Shown piece after piece: positions 12,242 to 23,872 of a stretch of 64,000 nucleotides of DNA; position 1 is the stretch's first letter, and each line of letters begins with the position of its first letter. The DNA comes from Cadophora sp. MPI-SDFR-AT-0126 (taxonomy: Eukaryota; Ascomycota; Leotiomycetes; Helotiales; Ploettnerulaceae). The DNA lies in the NCBI GenBank assembly GCA_020747065.1, contig JAGMVK010000017.1, positions 868,001-932,000 on the forward strand. The letters run 5' to 3'. The position numbers and the translations under genes are program-made. The notes under the pieces are model-generated. The model made no database searches, was not told the DNA's origin, and was given only the letters and a program-made list of their open reading frames with translations.

Positions 12242-15200
12242 TCATTTCGATTTATCAACATTCTTCCCATTTCTCTTCCGAGCTTCATTATCTCGGCTTG
12301 TGGTCCGCTGCAATTGTAGTTCCTCGATTCTTCGACTTCTGACCCTTTGCAACGCCAGAGGTAGTTCTTCCTCACTCTTCACCTTCTCCATCTCAGCTTG
12401 TTGCTTATCCTTCTGGCTCTGGCTCTGGCTCTGGCTCTGGCTTCGGCTCCGCGAGAACGTAGTCCTCCTCCTGACCAACCCAGCCAGTCTCTCTTCAGCA
12501 GGCTCCGGCATCCTGTCTCTGCCTTCCTCCTCGTCGTCATTAATGGCGATGGCCTGGTCAGTCTCACTAAATCCATCATTCAGTCCCATTTGCATCCGAT
12601 CCACGTAACCTTTGTAATTAGGTCTCGTCAACATCCCGCTACGAAGCTCGTTCGCACCGACTAGGAGCTTGACAAGATCGATCAACTCTTCAAGATACTC
12701 GATGACTTCGATCTGTCCCGCGCTAGCTGCATTCCAGCTTAAAAAGTTCTGACGCACGACGCGCTTGACCATGGTCATCTCGATTTCGGAACGTTCGTTG
12801 GAATTGTGTTGGTGGATATCGCCAGCGGCAACGACTTCGCGGACGCGATTGACCATACGAAGGTGGGCGAGGCGAGCAGAGGGAAGGAATTGTGGGAGTG
12901 GTAATTTGGTTGTTAAGGCTTCGTGCGCGGCAAATAGGATGATTGTGATGGAGGCTGCGACATTACGACGATATGGATAGACCTTTTCGTTGAGCTCCTC
13001 CAAGACACCGGAACCGTATTGGTGGCGGAGATGGAGCATGTTGGCCATCTTGTCGACCACAGCATGGAGGACATAGAGGATCTCCGCATATACAAGAGCG
13101 AGACCTTTGAATGATCCTTTGAGGCGAGGCTCATTTGTACAGAAAGGAAGGAAAGTCTCTGCTGCAGTAAGTGCTCCATCTGCTTTGCTTCTAGCCCTGT
13201 CAAAGCGAGCTGAAACTTCAGCCGAGTGGACATTAATATTCGTTTCGGTTTCGATGCCGTAGGCCAAACAGGCTTCCATCTCGCTGATTTGGCTGATTGA
13301 TGCCGCAATTGACTCAACCAGTCTATCCCGTGCCCGAACTGGGAAGAGCGCGACTTCAACAATCAAAGCCACGACACCACCAATGAGGAATGCAATGAGC
13401 CGCTTCAAGAAATTCTCCGTGGCGCTTCCAGGCACAGTCTCATCCACAGTTGCCAAAGCCACTACACACATTGAGATGATGGACACCATTCCAGCCTTGA
13501 CATATTTGCTACCCAGCTGAACGTACGTGGAAGGTATGATACCAATAACAAGCATCACCACACAGACGATCCTATTGCCATTTCGAGCTTCGTACGCTGC
13601 ATAGCCCCAGACACAGCCAATTGCTGTCCCTACGGCTCGTACCATGAAAGTCACCACGGATGTACCAATGGCAACCTCTGTAATCAGGACAAGTTGAAGT
13701 GCAGCCCATAGTCCACGATGCAGCGAGTACCAGACGTTCCATTTGGAGACGAATGCGGGCCAGGAGACTAGGAAAACCGCCACTGTAAGTTTGATAGCAT
13801 ACAGAAAATCCTCACTATCTGCCAGATATTCGATCACGTCTGCGAGACGGTTCCGCAGCCGATAAATTAAAGTTCCCCCCTTCCCTGGTCGCGTGGTGGC
13901 TTTTTTGGGAGAAAAGCTGGGATCCGGGGATTTTGACCCTTCCTTCGGAGGAGCAGACTCGATATCTTTCTTATTCAGGAGTGTTTCCTTACTGGCCAAA
14001 GAATCGTCGTCATCGTCGTCATCTTCAGTGACATCATTCCCCTTGCCAGTTCGAGCTTCCTTCCTTGCGTTCTCTGGCAACGCAAATGGCTCGTCTTCGC
14101 CACCAGAGATAAGCCATTTGCGCCAATTGATCCTGGGAGCATAGAGCCTCGACCGGCCATGTCTCGCGTGCCGTTTCTCTACCAACAGCCTTGAGTGATG
14201 GAGCATATGCAAGGTATGTAAAGCAGCTTGACGTAAATTTAATAGGAAAGAGGAGACCAAGAAGGTCTCCATGCGAGGCATGATATCAATTTGGGGATGA
14301 TCCAGATTGTGGAGGAATGCAGCAGTCTCTAAAGCGGATGCCGAGTCTTTGTCGAAATTCGCCAGTGCTTCTGTCAATATATCGACGCGGATATCGATTT
14401 CCTCGAGCCGGATTCCAGAAGGAGCTCGCGCGCCAGATGGCAATTTCGGGACATCATAGCAATAGGCCAAGCAGGATGTTACCGCATCCACGCTCTTGTC
14501 AATGGCAGTCTGGAGATCTCCGAGCGGTTTGGTGATTCGGCCTACGAGATACTTCAACAACTCAATGTCGCCAGATGCGATCTCTTTGTGAGGCTTTATA
14601 ATCTCCAAGTTATCTAGCTCCCGCTGGAGTCTGGTCTTGCTTTTGTCTCTCGTTTTCCGCTTCTTCTCCCGTTTCTTTTTCTTAACTTTCGCTTCTTTCT
14701 TCTCATCAGGACATTCATCATGAGAGCTCTCGACTGCAGTACCTGGCCGCGAGGATTCGTCGCCACTCTCGATATTTGCAGCCTTTTCTACATCGTTGAG
14801 CTCGCACTCATCACAAGGCTTAGAATCTGCTTTCTCATTCTCGTCCCCCATCAGAGCATACTTGCTCTCACAAGCGCCAATCAAGGCTATTGTGTTTGCC
14901 ACAAGCTTGTTCATGTTGGTGTCACTTATGACCTTTAAGTCTCTCGGAGGTAGGACAGCCCATGCCAGCTCGAAATTACACTCCTGCTGTGCAGCCTTGC
15001 ATCCAGCCAACTTTGCACGCAATTTCGGCTTCGCATCAGTCAGTGACTTGAGCTTAATAGCTTCAGGTGCTTCTGTAGCTTTTGCTATTGATGGTTCTTT
15101 TTGGCCCTTTCGAGTAAGCCCCAATAGTTTCTGGAAAATTGAAGGCGGGTCTGCTTTGAATGGTGCCGGTTCCTCTGCAGCTGTGGCAGATCCAATCGGC

Positions 15201-15925
15201 TCATCCTCTTGCTTCCCTTGGCCACCAGGAACCTCAGCCATGGAAATGAAATATTTTCCAGCATTTCTCAGAGCTCCCACTGTCTCTCCTAGCGTCTCGA
15301 TCGTGGTGATACCTAGGAAACTACTCGAAAATTCTGGGAAAACCAACATATTGACAAGTAACAGAATCGCCACGGCTGTAAGGATTGGATATAAAATGAC
15401 AGTAACACTTGCGGAAGAAACAGCCGTAGAAGTACCTGTCAAGCTGACTACGCATACAATAATCAACAACAGCACAAAAATAAACAGTCTCGGCGTATGT
15501 GATCTCAGGAATCCATGGAAGATTAGAGCCACGGCCAGAAAAACACCCTTGATTGTGTATGCCGCAGGTGCATTGTTCTCATAGACGAGACTTGACAGGT
15601 AAACTCCCAGTACAGACCATCCAACTCCTAGTAATGTTCCTGATACCGTCAGCACGAGTGCTTCAGCCATCATACCAAATCTTCTCCCCGGATGTCCGAA
15701 GACTGTTGTCATAGGTGCAAGATACGCCGCACGTCCATAGACTTGCACAACGGCCGGTATCAAGGCCAAAATGACGGTGATCGTGGTTGCAAGGGTATTC
15801 TTGAACATCCTCTGCCATAAATGGTTGGTGCAAAGATTGGACCAGATCGCCTGCGCCCTCTTTCCCACCCATTGATCCAGCTCCTTGAAAACATATTTCG
15901 GGTTATACTGGGAGGTAGCACCCAT
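12242..15925 (-). CDS. BRE4-type multi-pass membrane protein (ArAE/DUF2421-DUF2422 transporter-like)
   Basis: A single exon of 1,227 codons. The N-terminal part (about residues 40-215) has six closely packed hydrophobic segments, matching the putative ER transporter 6TM domain. A long charged cytoplasmic loop follows, with Lys-rich KKKKREKKRKTRDK and an acidic EDDDDDDD run. A second six-helix membrane unit lies at about 700-870 (FLYAIKLTVAVFLVSWPAF and following), as in the aromatic-acid-exporter-like and brefeldin-A-sensitivity families. The C-terminus carries a low-complexity RSRSQSQSQSQSQ tract, encoded by a CTGGCT hexamer repeat on the plus strand near 12415-12450. The family is tied to brefeldin A sensitivity in yeast; the transported substrate is unknown. 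It is divergent from IST1 with 390 bp between starts. Antisense frames within it are shadows. Confidence 0.88.
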   Translation of the reverse strand: MGATSQYNPKYVFKELDQWVGKRAQAIWSNLCTNHLWQRMFKNTLATTITVILALIPAVVQVYGRAAYLAPMTTVFGHPGRRFGMMAEALVLTVSGTLLGVGWSVLGVYLSSLVYENNAPAAYTIKGVFLAVALIFHGFLRSHTPRLFIFVLLLIIVCVVSLTGTSTAVSSASVTVILYPILTAVAILLLVNMLVFPEFSSSFLGITTIETLGETVGALRNAGKYFISMAEVPGGQGKQEDEPIGSATAAEEPAPFKADPPSIFQKLLGLTRKGQKEPSIAKATEAPEAIKLKSLTDAKPKLRAKLAGCKAAQQECNFELAWAVLPPRDLKVISDTNMNKLVANTIALIGACESKYALMGDENEKADSKPCDECELNDVEKAANIESGDESSRPGTAVESSHDECPDEKKEAKVKKKKREKKRKTRDKSKTRLQRELDNLEIIKPHKEIASGDIELLKYLVGRITKPLGDLQTAIDKSVDAVTSCLAYCYDVPKLPSGARAPSGIRLEEIDIRVDILTEALANFDKDSASALETAAFLHNLDHPQIDIMPRMETFLVSSFLLNLRQAALHTLHMLHHSRLLVEKRHARHGRSRLYAPRINWRKWLISGGEDEPFALPENARKEARTGKGNDVTEDDDDDDDSLASKETLLNKKDIESAPPKEGSKSPDPSFSPKKATTRPGKGGTLIYRLRNRLADVIEYLADSEDFLYAIKLTVAVFLVSWPAFVSKWNVWYSLHRGLWAALQLVLITEVAIGTSVVTFMVRAVGTAIGCVWGYAAYEARNGNRIVCVVMLVIGIIPSTYVQLGSKYVKAGMVSIISMCVVALATVDETVPGSATENFLKRLIAFLIGGVVALIVEVALFPVRARDRLVESIAASISQISEMEACLAYGIETETNINVHSAEVSARFDRARSKADGALTAAETFLPFCTNEPRLKGSFKGLALVYAEILYVLHAVVDKMANMLHLRHQYGSGVLEELNEKVYPYRRNVAASITIILFAAHEALTTKLPLPQFLPSARLAHLRMVNRVREVVAAGDIHQHNSNERSEIEMTMVKRVVRQNFLSWNAASAGQIEVIEYLEELIDLVKLLVGANELRSGMLTRPNYKGYVDRMQMGLNDGFSETDQAIAINDDEEEGRDRMPEPAEERLAGLVRRRTTFSRSRSQSQSQSQSQKDKQQAEMEKVKSEEELPLALQRVRSRRIEELQLQRTTSRDNEARKRNGKNVDKSK

Positions 15926-16315
15926 TATGGGGTAGGCCTGGGTATATCTGAGGATTTAAATATGTTCCTTTCGTGCCGGATGAGGTCAGTTTTGTGACGC
16001 GTCGTCATCGTACCGAAGGAGGAATTGAGGACGTGATTCAGATCAGCAGAGCTTCATTGGAGTCATCGAGGAAATTCGACAATATCTACAAGCTTCGGAG
16101 TCTCGCTGCGGACGCTGATGCATGTTGATGAGGCGGCACGGAGCTTGGAGACATCTGATTGTTTTCATCCAGACCTTCGGTGCTTTGGGTCTTCCGCGGG
16201 CGCCGTAGCTATCAGACCCCGCCATCAGTGCATTCCAGCTGATTCAAGGCACCCCTCGATCCTTCCACGCAACAACCTTCCATCTCACCAGAATCCAACC
16301 ATACATCCCTTCTCA
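15926..16315. promoter_or_regulatory. Divergent promoter region (BRE4-like / IST1)
   Basis: This is 390 bp between the two divergent start codons, with no protein-like frame. It must carry the upstream regions of both genes. I could not identify specific factor sites. Confidence 0.4.
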
Positions 16316-17274
16316 ATGGCGCCGTCTTCATCTATAATAGTGAGTTCGCTTCATGGTTATCCCCGGTAGAAAAGTCCACTGACATCCTCCAGTCTAAGCT
16401 CAAAGTGCAGCTGAAGCTCTCCATTGCCAGGCTGCGAATGGTCCAGCAGAAAGATGAAGCAGTCTCTAAGCAACAACGACGAGCAATGGCCCAACTCCTC
16501 GAGGCCGGAAAGATCGAATCTGCAAAGATACGCGTCGAGAACATCATCCGTTCTGACATTACCACCGAACTCCACGAGATCCTCGAGCTATACTGCGAAC
16601 TGCTGCTTGCGCGGACGGGGCTGATGGAAGCGCAAACCTGCGATCCAGGTCTGGAAGAGGCTGTCAAGAGTTTGATATATGCGGCGCCGAGGACAGATGT
16701 CAAGGAGCTGCAGCAGGTGCGGAATTTACTGGTAGAGAAGTACGGCAAGGAGTTTGCGCTCGAAGCTATTGAGAATAGTGATCAGAAGGTTAGTGAGAAG
16801 GTGCTGAAGAAGCTTACTGTCACGCCGCCTGCCCAAGAGCTAGTTAGTGGTTATTTAGAGGAGATTGCGAGGACTTATGGTGTGGATTGGCCGAAGAAAC
16901 CAAAGGAGGAGCTGGGCGAGCCACCGGAGTATGTCGATGACGACGATGACGAGAATCCAAGTGGGGGACAAGCACAAAAGAACCTTGAGGCTCCGTTGGC
17001 AGCAGATGGAGGAAAAGCAGTCGAGGAGAGAGAGGCGTTGAGCAAGGCGACGCCGCCGAGGAATTTTGGTCCTACGAGTCCACTTAGGGTGAACCCACCG
17101 AGCCCGAGTACAGATAATTTACATCCCAGGGTCAAAGGGACCTTGGATTTAAAGCCTACGAAAAAGATGGTAGATTCTGGGGCTGGTACAGGAACGCAGA
17201 GTAAAGGTCCTGTGGGCGGGACGATACCTGATGTGGATGAGCTGGCTAAGAGATTTGCGGCGCTGAAGAAGTGA
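16316..17274 (+). CDS. IST1: IST1, regulator of Vps4 in the ESCRT-III pathway
   Basis: Exons are 16316-16339 (only eight codons, MAPSSSII) and 16393-17274; the 53-bp intron starts GTGAGT and has a CTGAC branch site. The protein is 301 aa. Residues 9-185 form the helical Ist1 domain, beginning SKLKVQLKLSIARLRMVQQK and containing RVENIIRSDITTELHEILEL. By family, this is an ESCRT-III-like fold that binds Did2 and modulates the Vps4 ATPase at multivesicular endosomes. The C-terminal third is acidic and Pro-rich and probably disordered, as in other fungal IST1 proteins. It ends in DVDELAKRFAALKK, which resembles a MIT-interacting motif able to bind Vps4; that reading is inferred from the L-x-x-R-hydrophobic-x-x-L pattern. 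Confidence 0.92.
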
Positions 17275-17462
17275 GATCTGGACTTGAGCCATAATCGGAG
17301 TCTGGCGTTGGTGGATATAGTCAGCGATGATCATAGGCAATTGAAGCGTTTTTCTTGAAGAATTCCTTGAAGGGGGATTCCTTTCCAGCCCAGCAACCCG
17401 AAAGTCCGATATTCGAGTATTGGGGACTCAAAGCGAATGATAGTCCGTCATATGTACAGAAC

Positions 17463-19107
17463 TTAATAAGTTCTGGGCAAACCCAACACTTTCTCCCCCA
17501 CATAATTCATAATCATCTCTCTCGACACAGGAGCTATCCTTGGGACGAAACACTCTCTCAAGTACCTTTCAACATGATACTCCTGAGCATATCCCATACC
17601 GCCCAAACTCAACACACTTCTTTCACAAGCAGTAAATGCCGCCTCAGCAGCCAGATACTTGGCACTATTGCAAGCTACACCCACTGCTGACTGCGTCACA
17701 GTCTCGTCTGTAGTCGACTGGTCGTAGAGCCTGGCTGCATGATAAGTCGCCAGTTTAGCAGCCTCAAGATGCATATACGCATCCGCCAGAGGGTGCTGAA
17801 TCCCTTGATTCATCCCGATAGGTCTCCCAAATACAATACGCTCTTTTGCATAATTCGAAGCACGGTACAGGGCAGCATAGCCAAGACCAAGAGCTTCACC
17901 AGCCAGAAGGCAGCGCTCAGCATTCATACCATGAAGGACAATCTTGAATCCTTGTCCCTCCTTGCCAATAAGCGAATCAGCTGGGATGGTGTAATTGTCA
18001 AAGAAGACTTCATTTGCATCAACAGCCCTTCCTCCCATCTTCTTGATCCGCTTAAGCTCTAAACCAGGCTGCTGACGATCGAAATCAATGAAGAATAGGG
18101 AGAGTCCTTCAGATGGTTTCTTGACTTCTTCAAGGGGTGTGGTTCGAGCGAGTAGGATCATCTTGGTGGCTACTTGGGCGGAAGAGATCCAGATTTTCTG
18201 CCCGGAAATCTTGTAGGTGTCGCCGGAGCGGATGGCCTGTGTTCTGAGCTTCAGGGTTTCGAGACCGGTGTTAGGTTCTGTGACACCAAAGCAGGCGCGC
18301 CAAGTGCCGTTTATGAGGTTGGGGAGCATGCGTTGGCGCTGTTCTGGTGTGGCGAATTTGGCGACTGGTTGGGTTGCGTAGACGTCTGGTTTGTGTGAGT
18401 TGTGGCATGTAGGAGAGAATCATGACTTACTGGCGTGGATTGACTGAGCGCCTGCCATTCCTGCTCCACTCCTAAAAACTTTTAGCTACAGTGCAGGTTG
18501 AATTTCAGAAGCGCCCACTCTGAGATGGTGTGAAGCATCATTGTGGCTTCTGATATGCCGAGCCCGGCGCCTCCTAGGTCTTCTGGTAAGGCAATGCCAA
18601 TCCAGCCATCTTTTGACAGGTCTCTATGTAACTCGTGGGGATATTCTCCAGATTCATCATGTGCCGCCCAGTATTCCTATTCATGTGATCAGTATCAAGG
18701 CATGGAATATCAACGATAGAGGATGAGGAAGTGATAAAGAGGATGACAGTCGACACATGCTTTAAATATTTTCTAATGTGGAAGTCCAACAGCAGAATTA
18801 CGAACGATGAGATCACCAACGTAAACATGCCAAATCAAAACATTGCCTCGGTAAATACGCTAACCGAGGGGGCAACATTGGGAAATGAGCGAGTTAAGAA
18901 TGTCCTCGAGTGTCTACTCACGTCTGGGTACTTAGAGCATATTTTGGAGATCGATTCTCTGACTTGTAATTGTGTATCTGAAAACCCACTCGTTTCCATC
19001 AAAGTGTTTGCTTGTCGTGGAAGAGAGACCGAGAAGCATCGTGATCCTGACATGCGGGGATGATGACGCGAGGATCTGAGACATCTGGAAAGAGTCGCTC
19101 GATACAT
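17463..19107 (-). CDS. Acyl-CoA dehydrogenase, four exons
   Basis: On the minus strand the exons are 19107-18922, 18676-18519, 18471-18431 and 18385-17463 (435 aa); the last two introns are 47 and 45 bp. Joins restore KYPDEYWAAHD, TISESGAGMAGAQ and SIHANVYATQPVAKF. The FAD-dependent fold is clear: FGVTEPNTGLETLKL, GQKIWISSAQVA, ERIVFGRPIGMNQGIQHPLAD and LSLGGMGYAQEYHVERYLRE. The usual C-terminal YEG catalytic Glu is absent (the matching stretch reads PRIAPVSREM). NAERCLLAGEALG carries a Glu where isovaleryl-CoA dehydrogenase has its base, so the IVD/LCAD arrangement is likely. It should oxidise short or branched acyl-CoA, probably in mitochondria: the N-terminus (MYRATLSRCLRSSRHHPR) is basic, though Met19 is an alternative start. 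It is convergent with IST1, 188 bp away. Confidence 0.88.
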
Positions 19108-19518
19108 GTTGGGGAAAAAAATGATCCAAAATTAGATCGATGTACGACAAAAGAAATGTGTAGCTCAAGAAGAACAACAGGAATTTACATCTTCTTACAT
19201 GAGCGAAGAGTAGCTGTAGAGAAGAGGAGGTTGTTTCCGGGCATATTCCCCGTAGCGTCGATCAATGCTTGGCTTCGTCACGTGTGTGGTCGCGCCACGG
19301 GAAGCTGGGAAGCTCGACCAAAACAATGAACCGAAACAGATCCACCAAACTCAACAACTTGCCAGCTTCGCCCACCCACGACAACAACAATCCACGACTT
19401 CGCAACTAATGCTATAGCTTCAGCTCTACACGAAATGCTTTTATGATCGCCAACTCGAAATTCTCTGGTCGACTGTTGATTCCGACGCCCTCGACGCGCA
19501 TTGTTTTGATTCGAGATC
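19108..19518. promoter_or_regulatory. Divergent promoter region (acyl-CoA dehydrogenase / INCENP)
   Basis: This is 410 bp between divergent starts with no protein-like frame. No specific site is claimed. Confidence 0.4.
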
Positions 19519-22500
19519 ATGGCCGCCATTCGACCAAATCCGCGACTTCAGGTCGGTTCAGCGCCATGGGTAGCTGAAGAGCGATCGTCTGCGATGCAGA
19601 TCGCAGAGGCAGAGACGGAGGAGTTTACGTTCTCTGCGAGAAATGAGGTGGACTGGTTGAATGAGCATATGGCGGAGATTTTCAGCCAGAATCAGGTGTA
19701 GGTCAACAGGCTCCTGAACGTTGGTCGTATTAACAAATCCCGCACAGTAACGTCGCAGAAATATTCAAGACACCTGGAAAATTAAGAGGGAAGACTCCAA
19801 GGACTGTGCGAAAGGGCAATCCTCTAGAAGCGCGTGCAGTAAGTGGGATGTACGCGAATACAAGATATCCACTAATAGTATACAGCCATTGACCGATGTT
19901 TTCTCTGCCACACCCCAAGCCCGAGCGAGTCCATTCAAGCAAATACATTTCGAGAGACCAGTTTCTACATTCCGAGTAGCTGAAGATGATCCTATGGACG
20001 AGGACGAGCAGGTTCTTCCAAGCACATCCAAGGCACAACAAAAATCACCACCGAAACCCGTACATAATACCTTCGACTCGGGATATCATGGCAGTCAAGC
20101 AGATGACGCGACCCAGCCAACCCAACCAAACGATCCATTTATTACCCACCACACACCTCGGGTGTCCCCCGCGAAACTTGCATCGAAACCTGCACCTGTT
20201 GCGTCTCCAGAGTATCCTGAGTTGGATTCTGATTCCGATGAGAATGTCGTGATATTAGGTCGCGATACTGAAGAGCCTGAAGAACGTCGCACCACGGAAG
20301 GATCGTTCCAGTCTGCGAGGGAGGAACAGACGCGTAACGCCACCGAAGTCACTGGACCAGACGCCGAGAAGGAGGTTGAGAAGGAGGAACATGTCCATCA
20401 AGAATCTGAGCAACCTTCATATCCCGTCCTCGAGTCGCCAATGGAAATGCGACGCCAGGGACCCGCATCGCCTCCCAAAAAATCACCTGTGAAATCTTCC
20501 CCAGTCAGACAATCGCCTGCCAAATTATCACCTACAAAAGATGTACAACTTGTGGCTGAGGAGGCGGAGGAAGAAGTGCCGGAGGAAGATGTGCAAATGG
20601 ATGATGCCCATTCCCCCAGCGTTCACTCGCCATCTGATGGATCCAGCCCATTGAGACCTATCGTCCGAAAGAGCAGTCTCAACTTTGCTTCGCTGCCAGC
20701 TCGAGAACCATTAACAACCAAGAAGAGTATAGGAAATCGAGTCTCTCGTACCAGTCAACTGGAACAGTCGCGAACCAGCTACTATGGCAGACAAACTGGT
20801 GGCAAGAGCTTGGGCAATGTTAGACACGATGGTGAAGACGGAGATGATGAGATGGATGTGGACGAGCCAACCAAGGACGACACAGATACCAAAATGTCAC
20901 GGCTACATAACAAAACCTCAACTCAGAGACTGCAAGATCAGATTAGCAAGCTTGGGCAATCTCAATCCAATGTTCGACCTTCGAAATCCTTCGCCAGCAG
21001 CAGTATGGCTCAGTCACAAGCCAGCCAAGTCACGCAAGGCGCACCAGTCCAGGAGTCAAGGCAAAAATCTCCAGAGCGCCAGAAGTCACCGGAACGAAAA
21101 TCTCGCCTACCAGGAGCTTTCCCCGATGATGAGGATGATAGCTGGATTGGACCCCCTCCACAGGCTGCTGCTGAGCCCTCTATTTTTAGTCCCCGTCCTC
21201 CCATCACTAAAAGCCACACTACGGATGTGATGGAGCAGATACATGGAAAGGAGAGTGTCGGAGGAGAGCAGTTCAATCTACCCAAACGAGGTAATCAGCA
21301 ACGAAATCCTTCACCTATCCGAGAACCTATTATCCCAGAGCGAACCACTAGTACACTTGGTCATATGAAGTCCGTTTCAACTTCAGTCTTGCGATCACCG
21401 AAGAAGGCTGGCGACTCACCCGTTCTAAAGAAGACAATCTCTGTGTCAAATCCCACGCCATCTATTCATACAATCGATGAAGGCCGAGCAACCCCGCCTC
21501 CAAAATCACCTTCAAGAAGCTATAAGGGCAGTCCATTGAAAGCTGCCAAGGATAAGTTCTCTTCGATTTTGAAAACCTCGAGGGGCTTGTTCGCTAGCAG
21601 TGCCGCTGTGAGCGCTGAAGCTAAGTCTTCGGCACTTTCCCCACAATCCTCTCGCATGGGCATGAAGGATAATCCTTCATTGGAGGATGTACTGTCCCAG
21701 TCAAACAACAGGAACCCTGTGTATCCAAATCTTGAGAATAATTTCATGAGCAGCCAGCACTCTCTGCAGATGCCAGCTAGTCCCCCAAAGGCGACTGCGC
21801 GCAAAACTCGTGCTTCAGCCGAAAGGGAAGAGAAGAGAAAGGAAGAAGAGGCTAGGGAAGCAAAGGAGATGAAGGATGCTCAGAAGATGAACGATCAGCT
21901 CGAGAAGGCTCGTATGAAGGTCCGAGAGGATGCTAGAGTCTTCCATCTGGAACAAGAGCGGGTTGCAGCTATGCAAAAGGAGATCGCCGCCAGGAAAGAG
22001 CAGGAGAAGCAAGCAAAAGCCAATCAAGTTGAACTCCCAAGACCAACTCGAACCAGCCCTCGCAAGACTAAAGCTCAACTGGAAGCGGAGGGAATTGCGG
22101 CTGCTGCTGCGAGCACCGATGAGCTCGCTGGTAAGGATGTGGAGATGACAGAATCTCAAGCATCTCAGGCCATGCCACCTCCAGCTATTCCTCGACCAAA
22201 GTCCCAGATTGGCAGACCAGGAGCAAAGCGGCCTCTAAAGCCGGCTGCGAAGGAGCCAACCACGAAGGGCAAGCCAACTGTTATCAGAGTTGACACTGGT
22301 TCCCAACGTGGTCACCATCATCACCCGTCCAATTCAACACTTGCGGCCTCGCTTCAGGATTCATTAGCATCGTCCCAACAGTCCGCTCCTGCCCAGAGTT
22401 TGAAACACAAGGCGAGCACTAGCTCTATTCAGAGCAATAAGACCTCAACAAATAGCTTCAAGTCAGCAGCTTCGAAGGCATTGGAGGCAGCCGCGAGGAA

Positions 22501-23872
22501 GAAGGAACAGGTAAGCATACTCTCGACCACATTCATGTATTCCACTAATATCTCCAGGATGAGCTTGCTGCACAACGAAAACGTGAGGCCAAGCAAGAGG
22601 TTGAGCGACAACGCGCCGCCATCAAGGAAGAAGAGCGACGGAAGGAAGAGCAGCAGCGTCGTGAAGAAGCTGAGAGGCAGCGTGAGATCCAGAAGGAACG
22701 TGAAAGGGCCAATGCTATTGCGGATGCTAAGAAGACTGCTTCACGACAAGCTATTGAGAAGAGAAGACTCGAAATGGAGAAGGCAAAAGAGACTCGTGCT
22801 CCACCCCCAGCAATCCGACCTCAGCCCAGCGGAGATCTTGTCCGAGCCATGGAAAAGGCTCTGCCTCCTGTCCCACAACAACGAAGTGACCTCGGACAAT
22901 CTAAAGCTCCTCGCATGAATACTGGAGCTCAACGTTCGCAGGAGGAAATAGGACGTTCTGTCAACTCAACAATGCACAACAGCACCAAGGCTCCGCCGAA
23001 ACGACCTCTCCAGCAAGATCCTGACGACTACCATTCCCGGCCAACTCTTCAGCGTAACGGTCCATCATATCATGAGCAGCAAATCAAGCGACCTAGAATG
23101 TCAGAGGAGTTTGACGATGATGAGGACCTGACTGAGAACCACCCTAAGATGACTGCTCCTCCAATCCGACAATCGAGTGTTCGCCAGAAGGTAGGTGACT
23201 TTCTAGTTCCACAATATTCACAATGCTAACATTTTGCAGGATGCTCCAACGAAGTCATTGTTCCCAAGCGGATATGCTAATGCACCGCCACCAACTACTC
23301 TGCAACGCTCGACGCTTATTTCTCAGCACCAGATGAATCAGTCTAAACCAGCACACCCCATGGATATGGCTCAGGTCTCCAAGGCTCCGATTGCATTTGC
23401 ATCAAGTTCCAACCATGCCAGCTCCCAATCCCACAAGACGCCAGCCCGTCCTGGCCAAACCCACGGAGCTAGTAAATCAGCGGCCAAGTCAGCAGCGAAG
23501 TCGTCACCGAAATATCAGAATGGCGACAACATTGAGCTCCCAGAGATCCATACTGATTCGGAAGATGAGGACTCTGACGCGGGTGGAGGAGACTTCGTGG
23601 CTTCTGCCTGGACCGAGTCACCTGCTTTGCGAGAGAGACTCATTAACCAGGAGAGACTCGATCCTTCGAGTATCTTTGGCTTGCCAGGAGCATTGAACAT
23701 GGAAGAGGTATTCAGCAAGAGCAAAGATCGCTTTCACAAATTCCGTGCCAGGACGTCGAGTGCCAACTGGTCTGGCCAAGACAGGTTGACGGAAGACGAG
23801 ATCCGCAAGGATATTGAAGCTCGAGACAAGTTGAGGAGACAAGGAGGATGGACTTATGATTCGATGGTCTAG
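19519..23872 (+). CDS. SLI15: Inner centromere protein INCENP (Sli15/Pic1), chromosomal passenger complex
   Basis: Exons are 19519-19697, 19748-19838, 19886-22510, 22558-23190 and 23240-23872 (1,386 aa); the introns are all 47-50 bp. The N-terminus (EEFTFSARNEVDWLNEHMAEIF) fits the helix that pairs with survivin and borealin homologues. A short TPGKLRGKTPRTVRKG motif follows. The middle is very long, Ser/Pro-rich and disordered, with many SP/TP sites typical of Cdk control. Around the fourth exon a highly charged run of Glu, Arg and Lys (for example KREAKQEVERQRAAIKEEER) resembles the single alpha-helix microtubule-binding region. The C-terminus holds the IN-box that binds and activates Aurora kinase: WTESPALRERLINQE, then SIFGLPGALNMEEVF and FRARTSSANWSGQDRLT. 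The TSS at the end of the IN-box is the expected Aurora phosphorylation site. The protein directs Aurora B/Ipl1 to correct kinetochore attachment. Confidence 0.9.

Noticed and set aside
14796..15584. 262-codon plus-strand frame
   Set aside because: It lies inside the BRE4-like gene on the other strand; the membrane-protein frame is clearly the real one.
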